Shown here: one piece after another, positions 36,151-45,153 of the stretch
Layout: each line of letters begins with the position of its first letter
How positions within the stretch are numbered: position 1 is the stretch's first letter
DNA from: Kribbella sp. NBC_01245
Lineage (GTDB): Bacteria > Actinomycetota > Actinomycetes > Propionibacteriales > Kribbellaceae
NCBI RefSeq assembly: GCF_036226525.1
Contig: NZ_CP108487.1
Span: 6,448,001-6,512,000 of the forward strand
Direction: 5' to 3'
DNA: 64,000 nt
Made by a program: the position numbers and the translations under genes
The notes under the pieces: model-generated
What the model was told of the DNA's origin: nothing
The model's database searches: none
The model's input: only the letters and a program-made list of their open reading frames with translations

Positions 36151-38961
36151 ATGCCTCTCCTACTTGACGACATCGATCTCACGATGCCGACCACCGTCAA
36201 GGTGGTCGACCCGAAGTTCTTCTCCTCGAAGCTCACCGGCAACGGCAAACACAAGACAGGCCTGCTCCGCGGCGACCTGCGCCCGGCCAGCACCTCCCGC
36301 AACAGTGCCCATGCCGCGGGCACCATCGACCACATCGAGGTCAAGTCGAGTTCCACCCAGCACGGCATCACGACCGCCAGCATTCCGTTCGCGCCGGTGC
36401 TGCGCCGCGCACTCACCGAGGCCGGCGGCTCCTTCACTCTCGCCACTCCGCAGGACCAGGACCGGTGTGCTGTCGAGACCGGTTCGACAGACTGGGACGT
36501 CGCCTTCGACATGACGCCGCAGGGGGCCAAGCTCGTCGAAGACGCGAACGGCGGCGGCGCGAACGGCGCTCCGAAGATGAGCCGCGACTTCGTCGTCCAG
36601 TACCGGATGGAGCTGTACTTCTTCAGGAAGGGCCACGCCGAGCCCGAGCGTACGCCGATCGTCTCGACGACGTCCGGTCCCGGACATCACACCGCCGCTG
36701 CTTTCGTGAGCTGGGACAACAGCCCGATGGACAACGCGGGTGCCTTCGTGACCGAGGTCCTGCGAGCGATCGGCCTGACCCACCGAAACCCTGACCTACT
36801 GGTCGATTGGCTGACGAACGAGTTCAACATCCACGACCGCATCACCCGTCAGGCCGAAATCTGGGACTCCGAAGTGATCGCCGAAGAGATCCTCGCCTAC
36901 ATCGACGGTCTTCCGGCCTCGCCCACGAAGCAGCACCTCAACGCCCTCGCCGTGCAGCTGCGCTACCTGGAAAACTACAACGTCCCCCTCGAGGCCTACC
37001 GCTCGATCCATCAGAAGATCGAGACCACCTTCGACAACGAGACCGCGGCGGCATTATCCAAGCAGAACCTCAACCTGCTGATGAGTCACACGCTGTTCCA
37101 CCTCGAAGGAATGAAGTCGCAGCTGACCACCGTCGCCGCGCCGGGCCTGGCCCCGGTCATGCCGGCACACCTGTCGGTCCAGCAGCGCGCTGCCCTCACG
37201 ACCCACGAACCGCTCGTGATGGTCCAGGCCGGCGCAGGAACCGGCAAGAGCACCGTGATCCTCGAACGCATCAAGTACCTCGGGAGCTGCGGTGTTGCCG
37301 CCTCCGACGTCACGGTGCTGAGCTTCACCAACGCTGCAGCCGACAACATCACCGCGAAGAACCCCGACGTCGGATCGATGACCATCGCCCGGATGATCAA
37401 CGACATCTACCAGCTCAATCACCCGATGCACGAGCTGTCCAGTATCGACACGATCATCAACTCGATCGACATCTTCTACCCGACCAGCGACTTCGCTGCC
37501 GGATTCCGGCTACGACTGCTCGAGGTCGACCAGAACAAGACAGGCGCGTTCACGGCCCTGAACACCTACATCGAGAACCACTTCGATGAGGTCATCGCCC
37601 TGCTCGACATGATCAAGCAAACCTCGCTCGAGCTGGAAATCATCATCTGCTACCAGCGGATCGACACCATGCTCGAGCCGACCAACGTGCAGTGCAAGTA
37701 CCTGATCATCGACGAGGTGCAGGACAACTCGATCTTCGAGTTCATCTACCTGCTGAAGTACATCACCAAACACGCCCAGTCCCTGTTCATCGTCGGCGAC
37801 GCCAGCCAGACCCTGTACGAGTTCCGGTCGGCGAACCCGCGCGCACTCAACACCCTGGAAGGCTCGGGAGTGTTCACGACCTTCAAGTTGACGACCAACT
37901 ACCGGTCCAACCAGGAGATCCTGGACTTCGCCAACGTCGTACTCGGCGATCTGGAAACCAACCAGTTCGCCGGCATCCAGCTGCAGGCCAACTCCCTGGC
38001 AGTCCCGACGGCGAAATCCTTCCAGGAAAAGGTCACGCTCGACTACCGCGCCGTGCCGAAGCTGACATCATTCGTCGCCCAGGATCTGGCCGGCATCGTA
38101 GGCCGCACCATTTCGCGCTACGTCGATGCTTGCCTGGCCCGCGGCGAACAGGTGTGCTTCCTGGCCTACTCGCGTCGCGAGGTGACCGTGATCCAGACTG
38201 CGCTCGAACAGGTCTACCCCCAACGGCATGTCGCGTCGCTCGTCAGCGACAGAGTCTTTGCGACCGATGTCTTCTCCAAATACATCAAGCTGTACTGGAA
38301 CGACGTCCTCCAGGTCCAGCCTCCCGACGCCTCGTTCGTGGTGACCCAAGGCATCAAGGACAACCTGGACAAGCTGACCAAGAACGCCGGCAACCAGAAA
38401 GTCTCCTTCGCGGTCATCGGCATGGTGCAGAAGTGGTGGCTCGAGAACGCTGTCATCATCCGCGGGTGGGAACAGCTTCACCAGCAAGGAGCACTCACGC
38501 GCGGCGACTTCTTCGAGCGACTGCGAGACAGCCTGCTGTCGTTCGAGATCCGTCACAACGCAGTGCGCCAGTCGCTGGTGAACCAGAAGAACCGCGACCG
38601 CAAAGCAAAGAACGCCGAGTCCGACGCCGACCTGGTGGTCTCGACGATCCACGGTGCCAAGGGCATGGAGTTCGACAACGTCGTGGTCCTGCACAAGGAA
38701 GGCGCCGCGACGACCCAGGCGAGCCGTCGCGAGTTCTACGTCGCGTTCACCCGCGCCAAGAAGACTGAATACATCCTGTCCTACGGCACGGTGAAGAACC
38801 CGCCGATCGAGAGCAGCTACGCGCAGATCGTCAGCCTGCTCACCAAGCGCGACGCCCAGACCGCTGCACGTGCAGCCGGCGTCGATCCGGATCTTCTGGA
38901 CGACGACGGCACCGATCCCGGTGCGTTCGGCGACTTTTCCACGGTCGCCCAAGCCGTCTGA
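36151..38961 (+). CDS. UvrD/Rep-like SF1 helicase with large novel N-terminal region
   Basis: Of 936 residues, the last ~580 are a UvrD-type helicase: VQAGAGTGKSTVI (~357), VLSFTNAAADN, LIIDEVQD (~520), FIVGDASQTLYEFRSANP, LTTNYRSNQEIL, VSTIHGAKGMEFDNVVV and EFYVAFTRAKK. The first ~340 residues carry no helicase motif; they have strand-rich stretches (VVQYRMELYFFRKGHAEPER; AAAFVSWDN) that may form a separate binding domain. UvrD/PcrA helicases clear DNA and help plasmid replication. ATG 36151 is chosen by protein quality; SD is weak. It closes the 28.8-39 kb block. Confidence 0.85.
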   Translation: MPLLLDDIDLTMPTTVKVVDPKFFSSKLTGNGKHKTGLLRGDLRPASTSRNSAHAAGTIDHIEVKSSSTQHGITTASIPFAPVLRRALTEAGGSFTLATPQDQDRCAVETGSTDWDVAFDMTPQGAKLVEDANGGGANGAPKMSRDFVVQYRMELYFFRKGHAEPERTPIVSTTSGPGHHTAAAFVSWDNSPMDNAGAFVTEVLRAIGLTHRNPDLLVDWLTNEFNIHDRITRQAEIWDSEVIAEEILAYIDGLPASPTKQHLNALAVQLRYLENYNVPLEAYRSIHQKIETTFDNETAAALSKQNLNLLMSHTLFHLEGMKSQLTTVAAPGLAPVMPAHLSVQQRAALTTHEPLVMVQAGAGTGKSTVILERIKYLGSCGVAASDVTVLSFTNAAADNITAKNPDVGSMTIARMINDIYQLNHPMHELSSIDTIINSIDIFYPTSDFAAGFRLRLLEVDQNKTGAFTALNTYIENHFDEVIALLDMIKQTSLELEIIICYQRIDTMLEPTNVQCKYLIIDEVQDNSIFEFIYLLKYITKHAQSLFIVGDASQTLYEFRSANPRALNTLEGSGVFTTFKLTTNYRSNQEILDFANVVLGDLETNQFAGIQLQANSLAVPTAKSFQEKVTLDYRAVPKLTSFVAQDLAGIVGRTISRYVDACLARGEQVCFLAYSRREVTVIQTALEQVYPQRHVASLVSDRVFATDVFSKYIKLYWNDVLQVQPPDASFVVTQGIKDNLDKLTKNAGNQKVSFAVIGMVQKWWLENAVIIRGWEQLHQQGALTRGDFFERLRDSLLSFEIRHNAVRQSLVNQKNRDRKAKNAESDADLVVSTIHGAKGMEFDNVVVLHKEGAATTQASRREFYVAFTRAKKTEYILSYGTVKNPPIESSYAQIVSLLTKRDAQTAARAAGVDPDLLDDDGTDPGAFGDFSTVAQAV

Positions 38962-39068
38962 CGACACGCGTCCTTCACACACCGCAGAGGTGGGTACCTC
39001 GTTCAGCGATCACGCCTACCTCCGCGGTGTTCCCCATCCAACCAACGAAGCAGCCAAGGGAGTTCGCT

Positions 39069-39737
39069 GTGACAGCCATCGGCGCCCATGTTGAGTCCGG
39101 CGAATTCATCGAGAGCCCCCACGCCACCTACGACCTGATCATCTGCCACGACAATCGGATCATCTTTCGCGGTCACTACGAGACGCGTGAGAAACGACTG
39201 GACCAATGCATCGGTGTCCTGACCAGCTCTGATCTCCTGGCCGGCGCGATCACTCCAGAGCGTGCCTCCATGATCCACGAACTGCATCACGCTCATGCAA
39301 GCACCAACCCCGACACGATCATCAACAAAATCGCGGAACTGTGCCGCCGATGGGACATCCAAGTCTACGAATGCACCACCTCCAGGCGGAGCTACCAGCA
39401 TGTGACCTCGAGGCGGGCAGAAACGCCTCAGGTGCTCTACTCAGTCATCACTGTCTACGGTCCTGGCCAGATGATTGCCGAACACTTCCCCAACCGGGAC
39501 TCCCGTACGGCCAGCCTCGTCGACCGCGCCGAGCACTTCTTCGCCTCCCCGGGGCAGATCCCTGACCTCGTACTCTGCGACGAGCAGCGCTTGGCCGCCC
39601 TTGTGGCGACGTTCCTCATGCCGGCCACGATTGCGCTGACCGAGTCCGTACTCGACGAAGCACACGGCGTCTACCGCCCGACGGGCATCGCCTCACCCCT
39701 AGGGTTAGTCCCCAGCCTGAACAACAGAGCCGGTTGA
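39069..39737 (+). CDS. Hypothetical protein
   Basis: The 222-residue protein begins TAIGAHVESGEFIE and contains TYDLIICHDNRIIFRGHYE, a helical middle and LYSVITVYGPGQMIAEHF. AAGGGAG at 39056-39062 supports GTG 39069. Its last 33 bases overlap the convergent gene on the other strand, so antisense transcripts may interact. No family recognised; the helicase gene is upstream in the same orientation. Confidence 0.65.
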   Translation: MTAIGAHVESGEFIESPHATYDLIICHDNRIIFRGHYETREKRLDQCIGVLTSSDLLAGAITPERASMIHELHHAHASTNPDTIINKIAELCRRWDIQVYECTTSRRSYQHVTSRRAETPQVLYSVITVYGPGQMIAEHFPNRDSRTASLVDRAEHFFASPGQIPDLVLCDEQRLAALVATFLMPATIALTESVLDEAHGVYRPTGIASPLGLVPSLNNRAG

Positions 39738-41177
39738 TGGCGATCCGACGCATCCAGGGCGGCACCCGCTTTGCTCAGCCTGCGGGGCTCGGCGTGACGT
39801 AATGCGCGACAGATGAAGTATCACCGGCTCTTTTTCGCCGTACCAGATCATCTCAGCCTGATACTCACCACAGCTCTCGATGCGCAGCCCTGGGACGCCC
39901 CCGAATTCGCCGTCGCTGTAGTCTTTGGCGGCTAGTCGCGTGACGACATCGGGTATCTCCGGACCGTTGATCCACTCAAATCGTGCGATGTCTGTGGTCG
40001 TTTGCCACATGTCCATCCACTGTCTTCTCGTACGATCGCTGAACAGCGAGGTCCGGAGCACCGTGCCCACCTGTCCGAGCAGCAGCGCCGCCGGCGTTGC
40101 CATGAAGGTCTTGTTGTACAGCTCGTTCGGCGACAGCTCGGTTCCAGTAACGATGTCGGGGTTGCTCTCGTGGATGTGGGTTGCCAGGTCCATTTTGCTG
40201 TTCCGCTCTTGATCTGGGTGATGGGTTGAATTGAGGGTCGTGCCCGCTGGCGGTAGCCAGTGGCGGTCTTTGTCTGACGGGCGAAACTTCCGGATATGCA
40301 AGGTTGCGGATCCAAGGGTCACGGCAGTGGGCCCCGATGGATCGCCGATGTAGGCGCCGGGGATTCCAATATCTGGATCGGTGAGCGCTGACGCGATGTC
40401 CTCGACAGGGATCGGGCCGTTGAACGCGAGGTTCCACTGGCCCTTCGTCATCCACAAGGTGCGCCGTAGCCGGGGGAATGAGCCCGAGCGGTCACGCTGC
40501 AGTGGATCCCACAGCAGGGAGCCAAGGGCCCAGGCAGAGTCGGGATGCTGGCTGGTCAGCCGCACCACGATGCCCGCGACGAGCGTCTGCAGGTCTGGGT
40601 CCGCCGCAGGGATAGCTGCCGCGATCTTCGCCTCGCCGGGTGTCAACGGCTCACTCGCGTCGGTTGTATTCCACCGTCGCGGCCAGTCGTAGCCGTTACC
40701 GGCCGCGGTTGGCATTGTGTAGACGTCTTTTGCTTTCTGCGTGCCTTGCAGGCGGAGGAATCCGCCAGTGGGCAGATGCAGGAACCGGTACCACCGGCCG
40801 TACTCGTCTGCGTCGTAGCAGCGCAGGCCAGGGATTCCTGACACTGAGCCGGCGCCGCCTCTGGGCAGGATCTTCTGGATGAGGTGCTGGTGGATGTCAC
40901 TCAGCAGCACCAGCTCGTTATGCCACGGGGAGATGACGATGTTCTCGCGGAGGATCTCGCAGCTGGCACAGACCGCCAGATCACCCTGCCTCGCAGCGAT
41001 CTTCTCGTTCTGGTTCAAGAAGAGCATGCCGAGGAAGAACCTGAGCTCGCGCTGCTGAGGGGTGCAGACATCGAGACCATGTGAATCGTCCCGGGCGAGG
41101 TTTCGCGCGGCCAGCCACTTGGGCTCCTGCGTGTACGAGACGCGAAGACGAGCAGTGCGACCGATGTAGCGAGACAT
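39705..41177 (-). CDS. Hypothetical protein, 490 residues
   Basis: The protein has no motif I know. It has a block with three Cys-type residues (DLAVCASCEILRENI), Trp-rich middle parts (TLWMTKGQWNLAFNGPI) and a C-terminal tail likely disordered. It is alone on the minus strand in this part of the window. The frame is long, and the composition even throughout, so the gene is probably real. SD before ATG 41177 is weak. Its 3' end overlaps the convergent gene by 33 bases. Confidence 0.65.
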   Translation of the reverse strand: MSRYIGRTARLRVSYTQEPKWLAARNLARDDSHGLDVCTPQQRELRFFLGMLFLNQNEKIAARQGDLAVCASCEILRENIVISPWHNELVLLSDIHQHLIQKILPRGGAGSVSGIPGLRCYDADEYGRWYRFLHLPTGGFLRLQGTQKAKDVYTMPTAAGNGYDWPRRWNTTDASEPLTPGEAKIAAAIPAADPDLQTLVAGIVVRLTSQHPDSAWALGSLLWDPLQRDRSGSFPRLRRTLWMTKGQWNLAFNGPIPVEDIASALTDPDIGIPGAYIGDPSGPTAVTLGSATLHIRKFRPSDKDRHWLPPAGTTLNSTHHPDQERNSKMDLATHIHESNPDIVTGTELSPNELYNKTFMATPAALLLGQVGTVLRTSLFSDRTRRQWMDMWQTTTDIARFEWINGPEIPDVVTRLAAKDYSDGEFGGVPGLRIESCGEYQAEMIWYGEKEPVILHLSRITSRRAPQAEQSGCRPGCVGSPSTGSVVQAGD

Positions 41178-41522
41178 GGTTATCCCATCTAGCCCGCCCG
41201 GACAGGCAATGGGGTGTCGTAGCCGTGTGCAGCAAGGTCGCCTTCACAACGAGATGGGCATGGTCCCTGCCCTCAACTCCAGCTACGGGCCGTCCGGGGG
41301 CGTCGCAGCCAGATCTCAGCTCTCGGTCCGAGTCTTAGCGGTAGGACCGTAACACCAGCGGTGCCGCTATCGAAGCATCTGGACTGTCGTCTTGATACAG
41401 CGTGTCGCCGGAAGCGGAACTGAGCTCGGACCGCCCTGAGCTGCTGGATTCCACAGAGGATCGGCCGCCGGCGCGACCAGTCGATACAGGTTGGGCCGGT
41501 CGCCCCAGTCAGAGGAGCACCC
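41178..41522. other. Divergent intergenic region
   Basis: 345 bases between outward-facing genes, so at least two promoters are expected; TTGATACAG at 41392-41400 may be part of one. No RNA gene or longer repeat seen. Confidence 0.4.
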
Positions 41523-41840
41523 ATGGACACCAGCAATGCCGAGGTCACGGCCGAACTCCTGCCGGACTACACGTGGAAGAAGTGCCCCTGCGGACGGGAG
41601 CACGGCACCGCAAGCCGCAGCGGAACTCGCAACACCAAGCGCAACTGTTCTTGTGGACGGGTGCACGGAGCTGACGAGACGGTCGCTGTCGGTCGATTCC
41701 GTCCTGCCGGCCCGGCCGGTTACAAAGCGAGCGCGGCGATTCGGGTGGATGCCCCTCTCCGGCGTACGCGCCAAGCAGCGGAACTGGACGTCTGCGATGA
41801 GTTGTCGTTGGCCCGGAGCCGGTCGGTCCTTCGACCATGA
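41523..41840 (+). CDS. Small twin CxCG-H zinc-binding protein
   Basis: The 105-residue protein contains KKCPCGREHGTA and, ~30 residues later, NCSCGRVHGAD: two C-x-C-G-x-x-H motifs that could share one or two zinc ions. The basic second half (APLRRTRQ) may bind nucleic acid. GAGGAG at 41512-41517 fits ATG 41523. Function unknown. Confidence 0.6.
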   Translation: MDTSNAEVTAELLPDYTWKKCPCGREHGTASRSGTRNTKRNCSCGRVHGADETVAVGRFRPAGPAGYKASAAIRVDAPLRRTRQAAELDVCDELSLARSRSVLRP

Positions 41841-41857
41841 ACAATGAAAGGTCAGCC

Positions 41858-42727
41858 ATGGTTGATGAAAAGCCCGAGAACCCGTATGCCCAGACGTACC
41901 TGAACTTCCTCAATTACACTGCCGGGCACGAGCTCACCGTCGTCCATGACGACGGTCTCTACCGGCATCTGCGGATGCGTGACCCGCAGATGGGCGGTAT
42001 CTGGAGCTGGGATGTCGTCACGTGGCCTGGGCACCTGGCCACATCCGGCGACCTCGCTTCCGGGTTCGTCTTCGCGCGCATCGAGGACATGCTCGACTTC
42101 TTCAACCGCGCCGGCCACCGCAGCCACTATTCCGACGGTGCACCATCGATCGATTTCGCCTATTGGGCGGAGAAGATCGTCGGACGGGACTGCTATCACG
42201 GCGTTCGAAAGTACTCCCACAACATCTTCCTCAGGTACGTCACGCACACTCTTCAGGAGGACTCAGTCCTTGGGCTCGATGCCCAGATCGAGTACGAGAA
42301 GACCGTGGAAGTCGCCCGCCGAGTCACCGCGCGCAACGGCGTCCACTACGAGGACTACCTCGAGCACCAGCGCCAGAAATCGGCTCTCGCGCACCTGGAC
42401 ATCGACGGCGACTCGGCCGACGAAGAGCAGTACTTCGGGCTGCCGATCCCCGAGACCTCGCCGGCCGAACGCCGGCAGGAACTGATCGACGATGCCCGCC
42501 AGGTCGAGAGTTGCCGCGAGGACGCGCACCAGTGGCTCAACGACCACGACGACTACCTCGGCCAGGACACCTGGGAATGGGACCTGTCCGACTACGACAG
42601 CAGCTTCATCACCGCCTGCTACGCCCTCGACAAGACCGTCCAGGCCTGGGCGGAACACCGCGCCGCGAACGCCGAAGCTGCTTCCTCGTCCGCCGCTCAC
42701 ACCACACCCATCAGGATTCAGGTCTGA
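41858..42727 (+). CDS. Conserved actinophage-type protein of unknown function
   Basis: The 289-residue protein contains HDDGLYRHLRMRDP, then WSWDVVTWPGHLATSGDLAS and FVFARIEDMLDFFNRAGH. These blocks are typical of a family found widely in mycobacteriophages and actinobacterial elements with no known role. The C-terminal half is acidic and helical. GAAAGG six bases before ATG 41858 favours this start over 41837. Confidence 0.72.
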   Translation: MVDEKPENPYAQTYLNFLNYTAGHELTVVHDDGLYRHLRMRDPQMGGIWSWDVVTWPGHLATSGDLASGFVFARIEDMLDFFNRAGHRSHYSDGAPSIDFAYWAEKIVGRDCYHGVRKYSHNIFLRYVTHTLQEDSVLGLDAQIEYEKTVEVARRVTARNGVHYEDYLEHQRQKSALAHLDIDGDSADEEQYFGLPIPETSPAERRQELIDDARQVESCREDAHQWLNDHDDYLGQDTWEWDLSDYDSSFITACYALDKTVQAWAEHRAANAEAASSSAAHTTPIRIQV

Positions 42728-42728
42728 C

Positions 42729-43310
42729 ATGCCCCAATACCGTGTCATCTCCGAACTGGACCCCGGCGACCAGCACCGCGACCCCCGTGGTGCGCGACTT
42801 CGCCTGGATGAGGCCCGCACCGTGACCGTCGTCCAGGCGGTGAGCCTTGCTGACGCCGCCGCTGACGCCGGCGATGTCGAACCGCATAGTGAACGCCGCA
42901 TCATCTCCGTTGAGGAACTCGGTCCCGTGCTTGCCTTCTCCGATGAGGTACTCAGCCGTGCTCTGGGAGACGCCGCAGGTTCACCGACCGGCGAGCCACT
43001 CGTAGACCCTGAGACCTTCGACGACGACCACCTGCCGCTCCTTCGGCGCCCGGAGTTCGTTACTACCGTCCAGCAGGTTGTCTACGGTCTACGCGAATCC
43101 GGGCTCGTGCCGGGCTTGGAGATCTCGGTGCTCGCGAACGAGCCCGATGAGCCTTACGCAATGATCGAGGTTCACGACGACGCCCGCGGCTTCTTCCTCT
43201 CCCGAGGCACCGAGGTCCGCAAGCTGACCGACGACCATTCAGCCACCGGCTGGAACGGAGTCCTTGCGGTCGCGCGCGCCGTCATAGCCCTCAGCAACGA
43301 CCTGCAGTGA
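42729..43310 (+). CDS. Hypothetical protein
   Basis: The 193-residue acidic protein begins MPQYRVISELDPGDQHRD, with VTVVQAVSLADAAADAG and LPGLEISVLANEPDEPYAM-like strands later (region ~130-150). The ATG at 42729 follows the stop of the previous gene by one base, and its own stop overlaps the HNH gene start (GTGA). It belongs to a run of tightly packed small genes from 41.5 to 46.1 kb. Confidence 0.65.
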   Translation: MPQYRVISELDPGDQHRDPRGARLRLDEARTVTVVQAVSLADAAADAGDVEPHSERRIISVEELGPVLAFSDEVLSRALGDAAGSPTGEPLVDPETFDDDHLPLLRRPEFVTTVQQVVYGLRESGLVPGLEISVLANEPDEPYAMIEVHDDARGFFLSRGTEVRKLTDDHSATGWNGVLAVARAVIALSNDLQ

Positions 43311-43672
43311 CCGCCGTGCACGCAGACCCTCAGATCATCTGGTCCGCGATCGCACTGCTCGGAGTCCTGATCCTAGCGGGGCACGCCGGCAGGGGCCGCC
43401 GGCGTCGGGACCCGAATCGGTTCTACACCTGGCCCGAGAAGCAAGTACTGATCCACCAGGCCGCCGGCCGCTGCGAACACAAGCCGCCGCTGTGGAGACG
43501 TTGCCCAGCGCAAGGAACACAGGCTGACCACATTGTCCCCTGGAGCCGCGGGGGACGGACCGAGTTGTGGAACGCGCAGTTGCTCTGCGAGCGGCACAAC
43601 CAGCGGAAGTCGAACCGCGTCCCGAGCGCGCTCTATCGATGGCGGCTGCAACGACGCCGTACGAAGTACTGA
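43307..43672 (+). CDS. HNH endonuclease with N-terminal membrane segment
   Basis: The 121-residue protein starts with a hydrophobic helix (IIWSAIALLGVLILAGHAG) and a basic patch (GRGRRRRD). The HNH domain follows: CEHKPPLWRRCPAQGTQ, ADHIVPWSRGG (the metal-binding D-H), ELWNAQLLCERHNQRKSN. Membrane anchoring is unusual for HNH nucleases. It overlaps the preceding gene by four bases. Possible jobs: DNA processing at the membrane during transfer, or defence. Confidence 0.8.
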   Translation: MTAVHADPQIIWSAIALLGVLILAGHAGRGRRRRDPNRFYTWPEKQVLIHQAAGRCEHKPPLWRRCPAQGTQADHIVPWSRGGRTELWNAQLLCERHNQRKSNRVPSALYRWRLQRRRTKY

Positions 43673-43858
43673 CGACCCGCCCTGGCGCTCAAAGCCTCGC
43701 CGTTGAAAGCTGCGTCCCGGCGAACGACCTGGGACACCGCGCCAGACGACGAAACCGGTTGTGTACTTCGACGCCCCTACCCATGCTTTTGCAGCCTCCG
43801 TCTGCAAGAGCCCGCCCGCCCGTCTGCAACTGACGGCTGTCTTGAGGAGACAACCACC

Positions 43859-44128
43859 ATGCCCCTTGACTACATGGTCGGTTCGGCCAGAGACCCGAAC
43901 GGCGCCAATCGCCAGACCCGCAAGAGAATCGAAGCCGCTGTCAGGCGGACCCTGCGCACCGGCGGCGTGCAGGCACTGACGGCCGTGGACGCAGCCTCGG
44001 ACCTGGTCATCAGCTACTTGACGACAGCCAACAGCGCGAGCCTGAAGCTCGTGCACGATGTCGCAGGAAACGAGATCGCGCGCCTGCTTGAGGAGTTGCT
44101 GCAAGGCGGCGTCCAGGACCGCCCATGA
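43859..44128 (+). CDS. Small hypothetical protein
   Basis: The 89-residue protein reads as helical: NRQTRKRIEAAVRRTLRTG followed by ALTAVDAASDLVISYL and ARLLEELLQGG. GAGGAGA precedes ATG 43859 at good distance. It shares ATGA with the next gene (44125-44128). Function unknown. Confidence 0.55.
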   Translation: MPLDYMVGSARDPNGANRQTRKRIEAAVRRTLRTGGVQALTAVDAASDLVISYLTTANSASLKLVHDVAGNEIARLLEELLQGGVQDRP

Positions 44129-44397
44129 AGACCTTTGAGGAACTGATCAGCCGGTTCGATCAATGGTCGGCCGAACGCGACCTCATCGAATCCGACGTAC
44201 TGCACTCCCGCAAGGCATGGGAAGACTCCGACGATGCCGGCATCGCGCTCCTGCGAGAGATGGTCGCGGCCGTGCGCTGCTGCACCGCTGAGGGCCCCGC
44301 CTGCGGTGGGGTCCGGACGCTTGGCGATCTCGCCGCTGGCCGGCCACTGCGCGTCGACCCGCGGCTGGCGCCGTCAGCTGGCACGAGCCGTGAGTAG
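44125..44397 (+). CDS. Small hypothetical protein
   Basis: The 90-residue protein begins MKTFEELISRFDQWSAERD; the first half is helical and acidic, the second has two adjacent cysteines (AAVRCCTAEGPACGG). It overlaps its upstream neighbour by four bases and the next gene by eight. Function unknown. Confidence 0.55.
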   Translation: MKTFEELISRFDQWSAERDLIESDVLHSRKAWEDSDDAGIALLREMVAAVRCCTAEGPACGGVRTLGDLAAGRPLRVDPRLAPSAGTSRE

Positions 44398-44737
44398 CAA
44401 ACCGGGGCCCTGCCCGGATTGCAGCGCGGGAGCCCGACAACCGCACGCCAACGACTGCGACGTTGCGCGATGCCTGACCACGGGAGGCCAGCGCCTGTCC
44501 TGCCTCATGCTCGGTGCGTCACAGAGTCATGACTGCGGACACGACACCTGGTCCGGCGAGTGGCCGGGCAACGCTGAATGCCGCGAGTTCGGCTGGTACG
44601 TCTACGGCGATCCGAGCGTGGACGGTTTCTGGGTGCGCTGCGGCGCCGACCACCCTCAGGCGACCGAAGACCTCAACCGTCTGGTTACCGAGGCCGACTG
44701 GAACCCGGCCCTGCAGCGCTGGCAGCAGCGGCCGTGA
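44390..44737 (+). CDS. Conserved zinc-binding actinobacterial small protein
   Basis: The 115-residue protein starts VSSKPGPCPDCSAGARQPH with a Cys-x2-Cys, then CDVARCLTTGGQRLSC (more Cys) and CGHDTWSGEWPGNAECREFGW, ending in ATEDLNRLV. This pattern (zinc ribbon, W-x-G-x-W-P-G, A-T-E-D-L-N-R-L) recurs in proteins of actinobacteria and their phages without a known role. GTG 44390 overlaps the preceding stop. Confidence 0.68.
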   Translation: MSSKPGPCPDCSAGARQPHANDCDVARCLTTGGQRLSCLMLGASQSHDCGHDTWSGEWPGNAECREFGWYVYGDPSVDGFWVRCGADHPQATEDLNRLVTEADWNPALQRWQQRP

Positions 44738-44879
44738 TCAGCAGCAAACCGACCTCACGGCTGGCTCGGCGTGGTCCAGCGCCGCCACTGGACGAACTCC
44801 ACCAGCCCATCATGCTTGCCCTGCGTTGCGCAGCAGGCTCATGGACCGCCTACCGCGACCACCACAGATTGCGACGACG

Positions 44880-45083
44880 ATGGCCTGGATCAGATGCCCC
44901 CATTGTGACGAGAAGCGGGACACCTCCGGGCGCTACACCTCGCCGACCAACGCGAAGCGCGATCACGACTGGTGGCTTGAGGAGCACGTCTCCGGCAGGT
45001 GCGTCCTGAACGATCTGTCCACGGAAGACGCAGCCCGGAGCGCGGCCACCAGGCGACAACCTGAGGGCACAACTGACCTCTGA
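44880..45083 (+). CDS. Small putative zinc-finger protein
   Basis: The 67-residue frame starts MAWIRCPHCDEKRDTSG with Cys-x2-Cys, and later H-D-W-W...H-V-x-G-R-C. The four ligands make a likely zinc knuckle. A competing frame at 44734-45009 overlaps it; this one has the more natural composition. SD is weak. Confidence 0.45.
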   Translation: MAWIRCPHCDEKRDTSGRYTSPTNAKRDHDWWLEEHVSGRCVLNDLSTEDAARSAATRRQPEGTTDL

Positions 45084-45153
45084 TCGAAGCGCCATCCCCG
45101 GCGCTGGCCTCTTGTACTTCCTCTACCTGACTCAATCGACAAAGGAGCCCGCC

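Noticed and set aside
44734..45009. 91-codon frame starting GTGA at the preceding stop
   Set aside because: It overlaps the zinc-finger-like frame at 44880; its second half is Arg/Pro/Thr-rich as in shadow frames.
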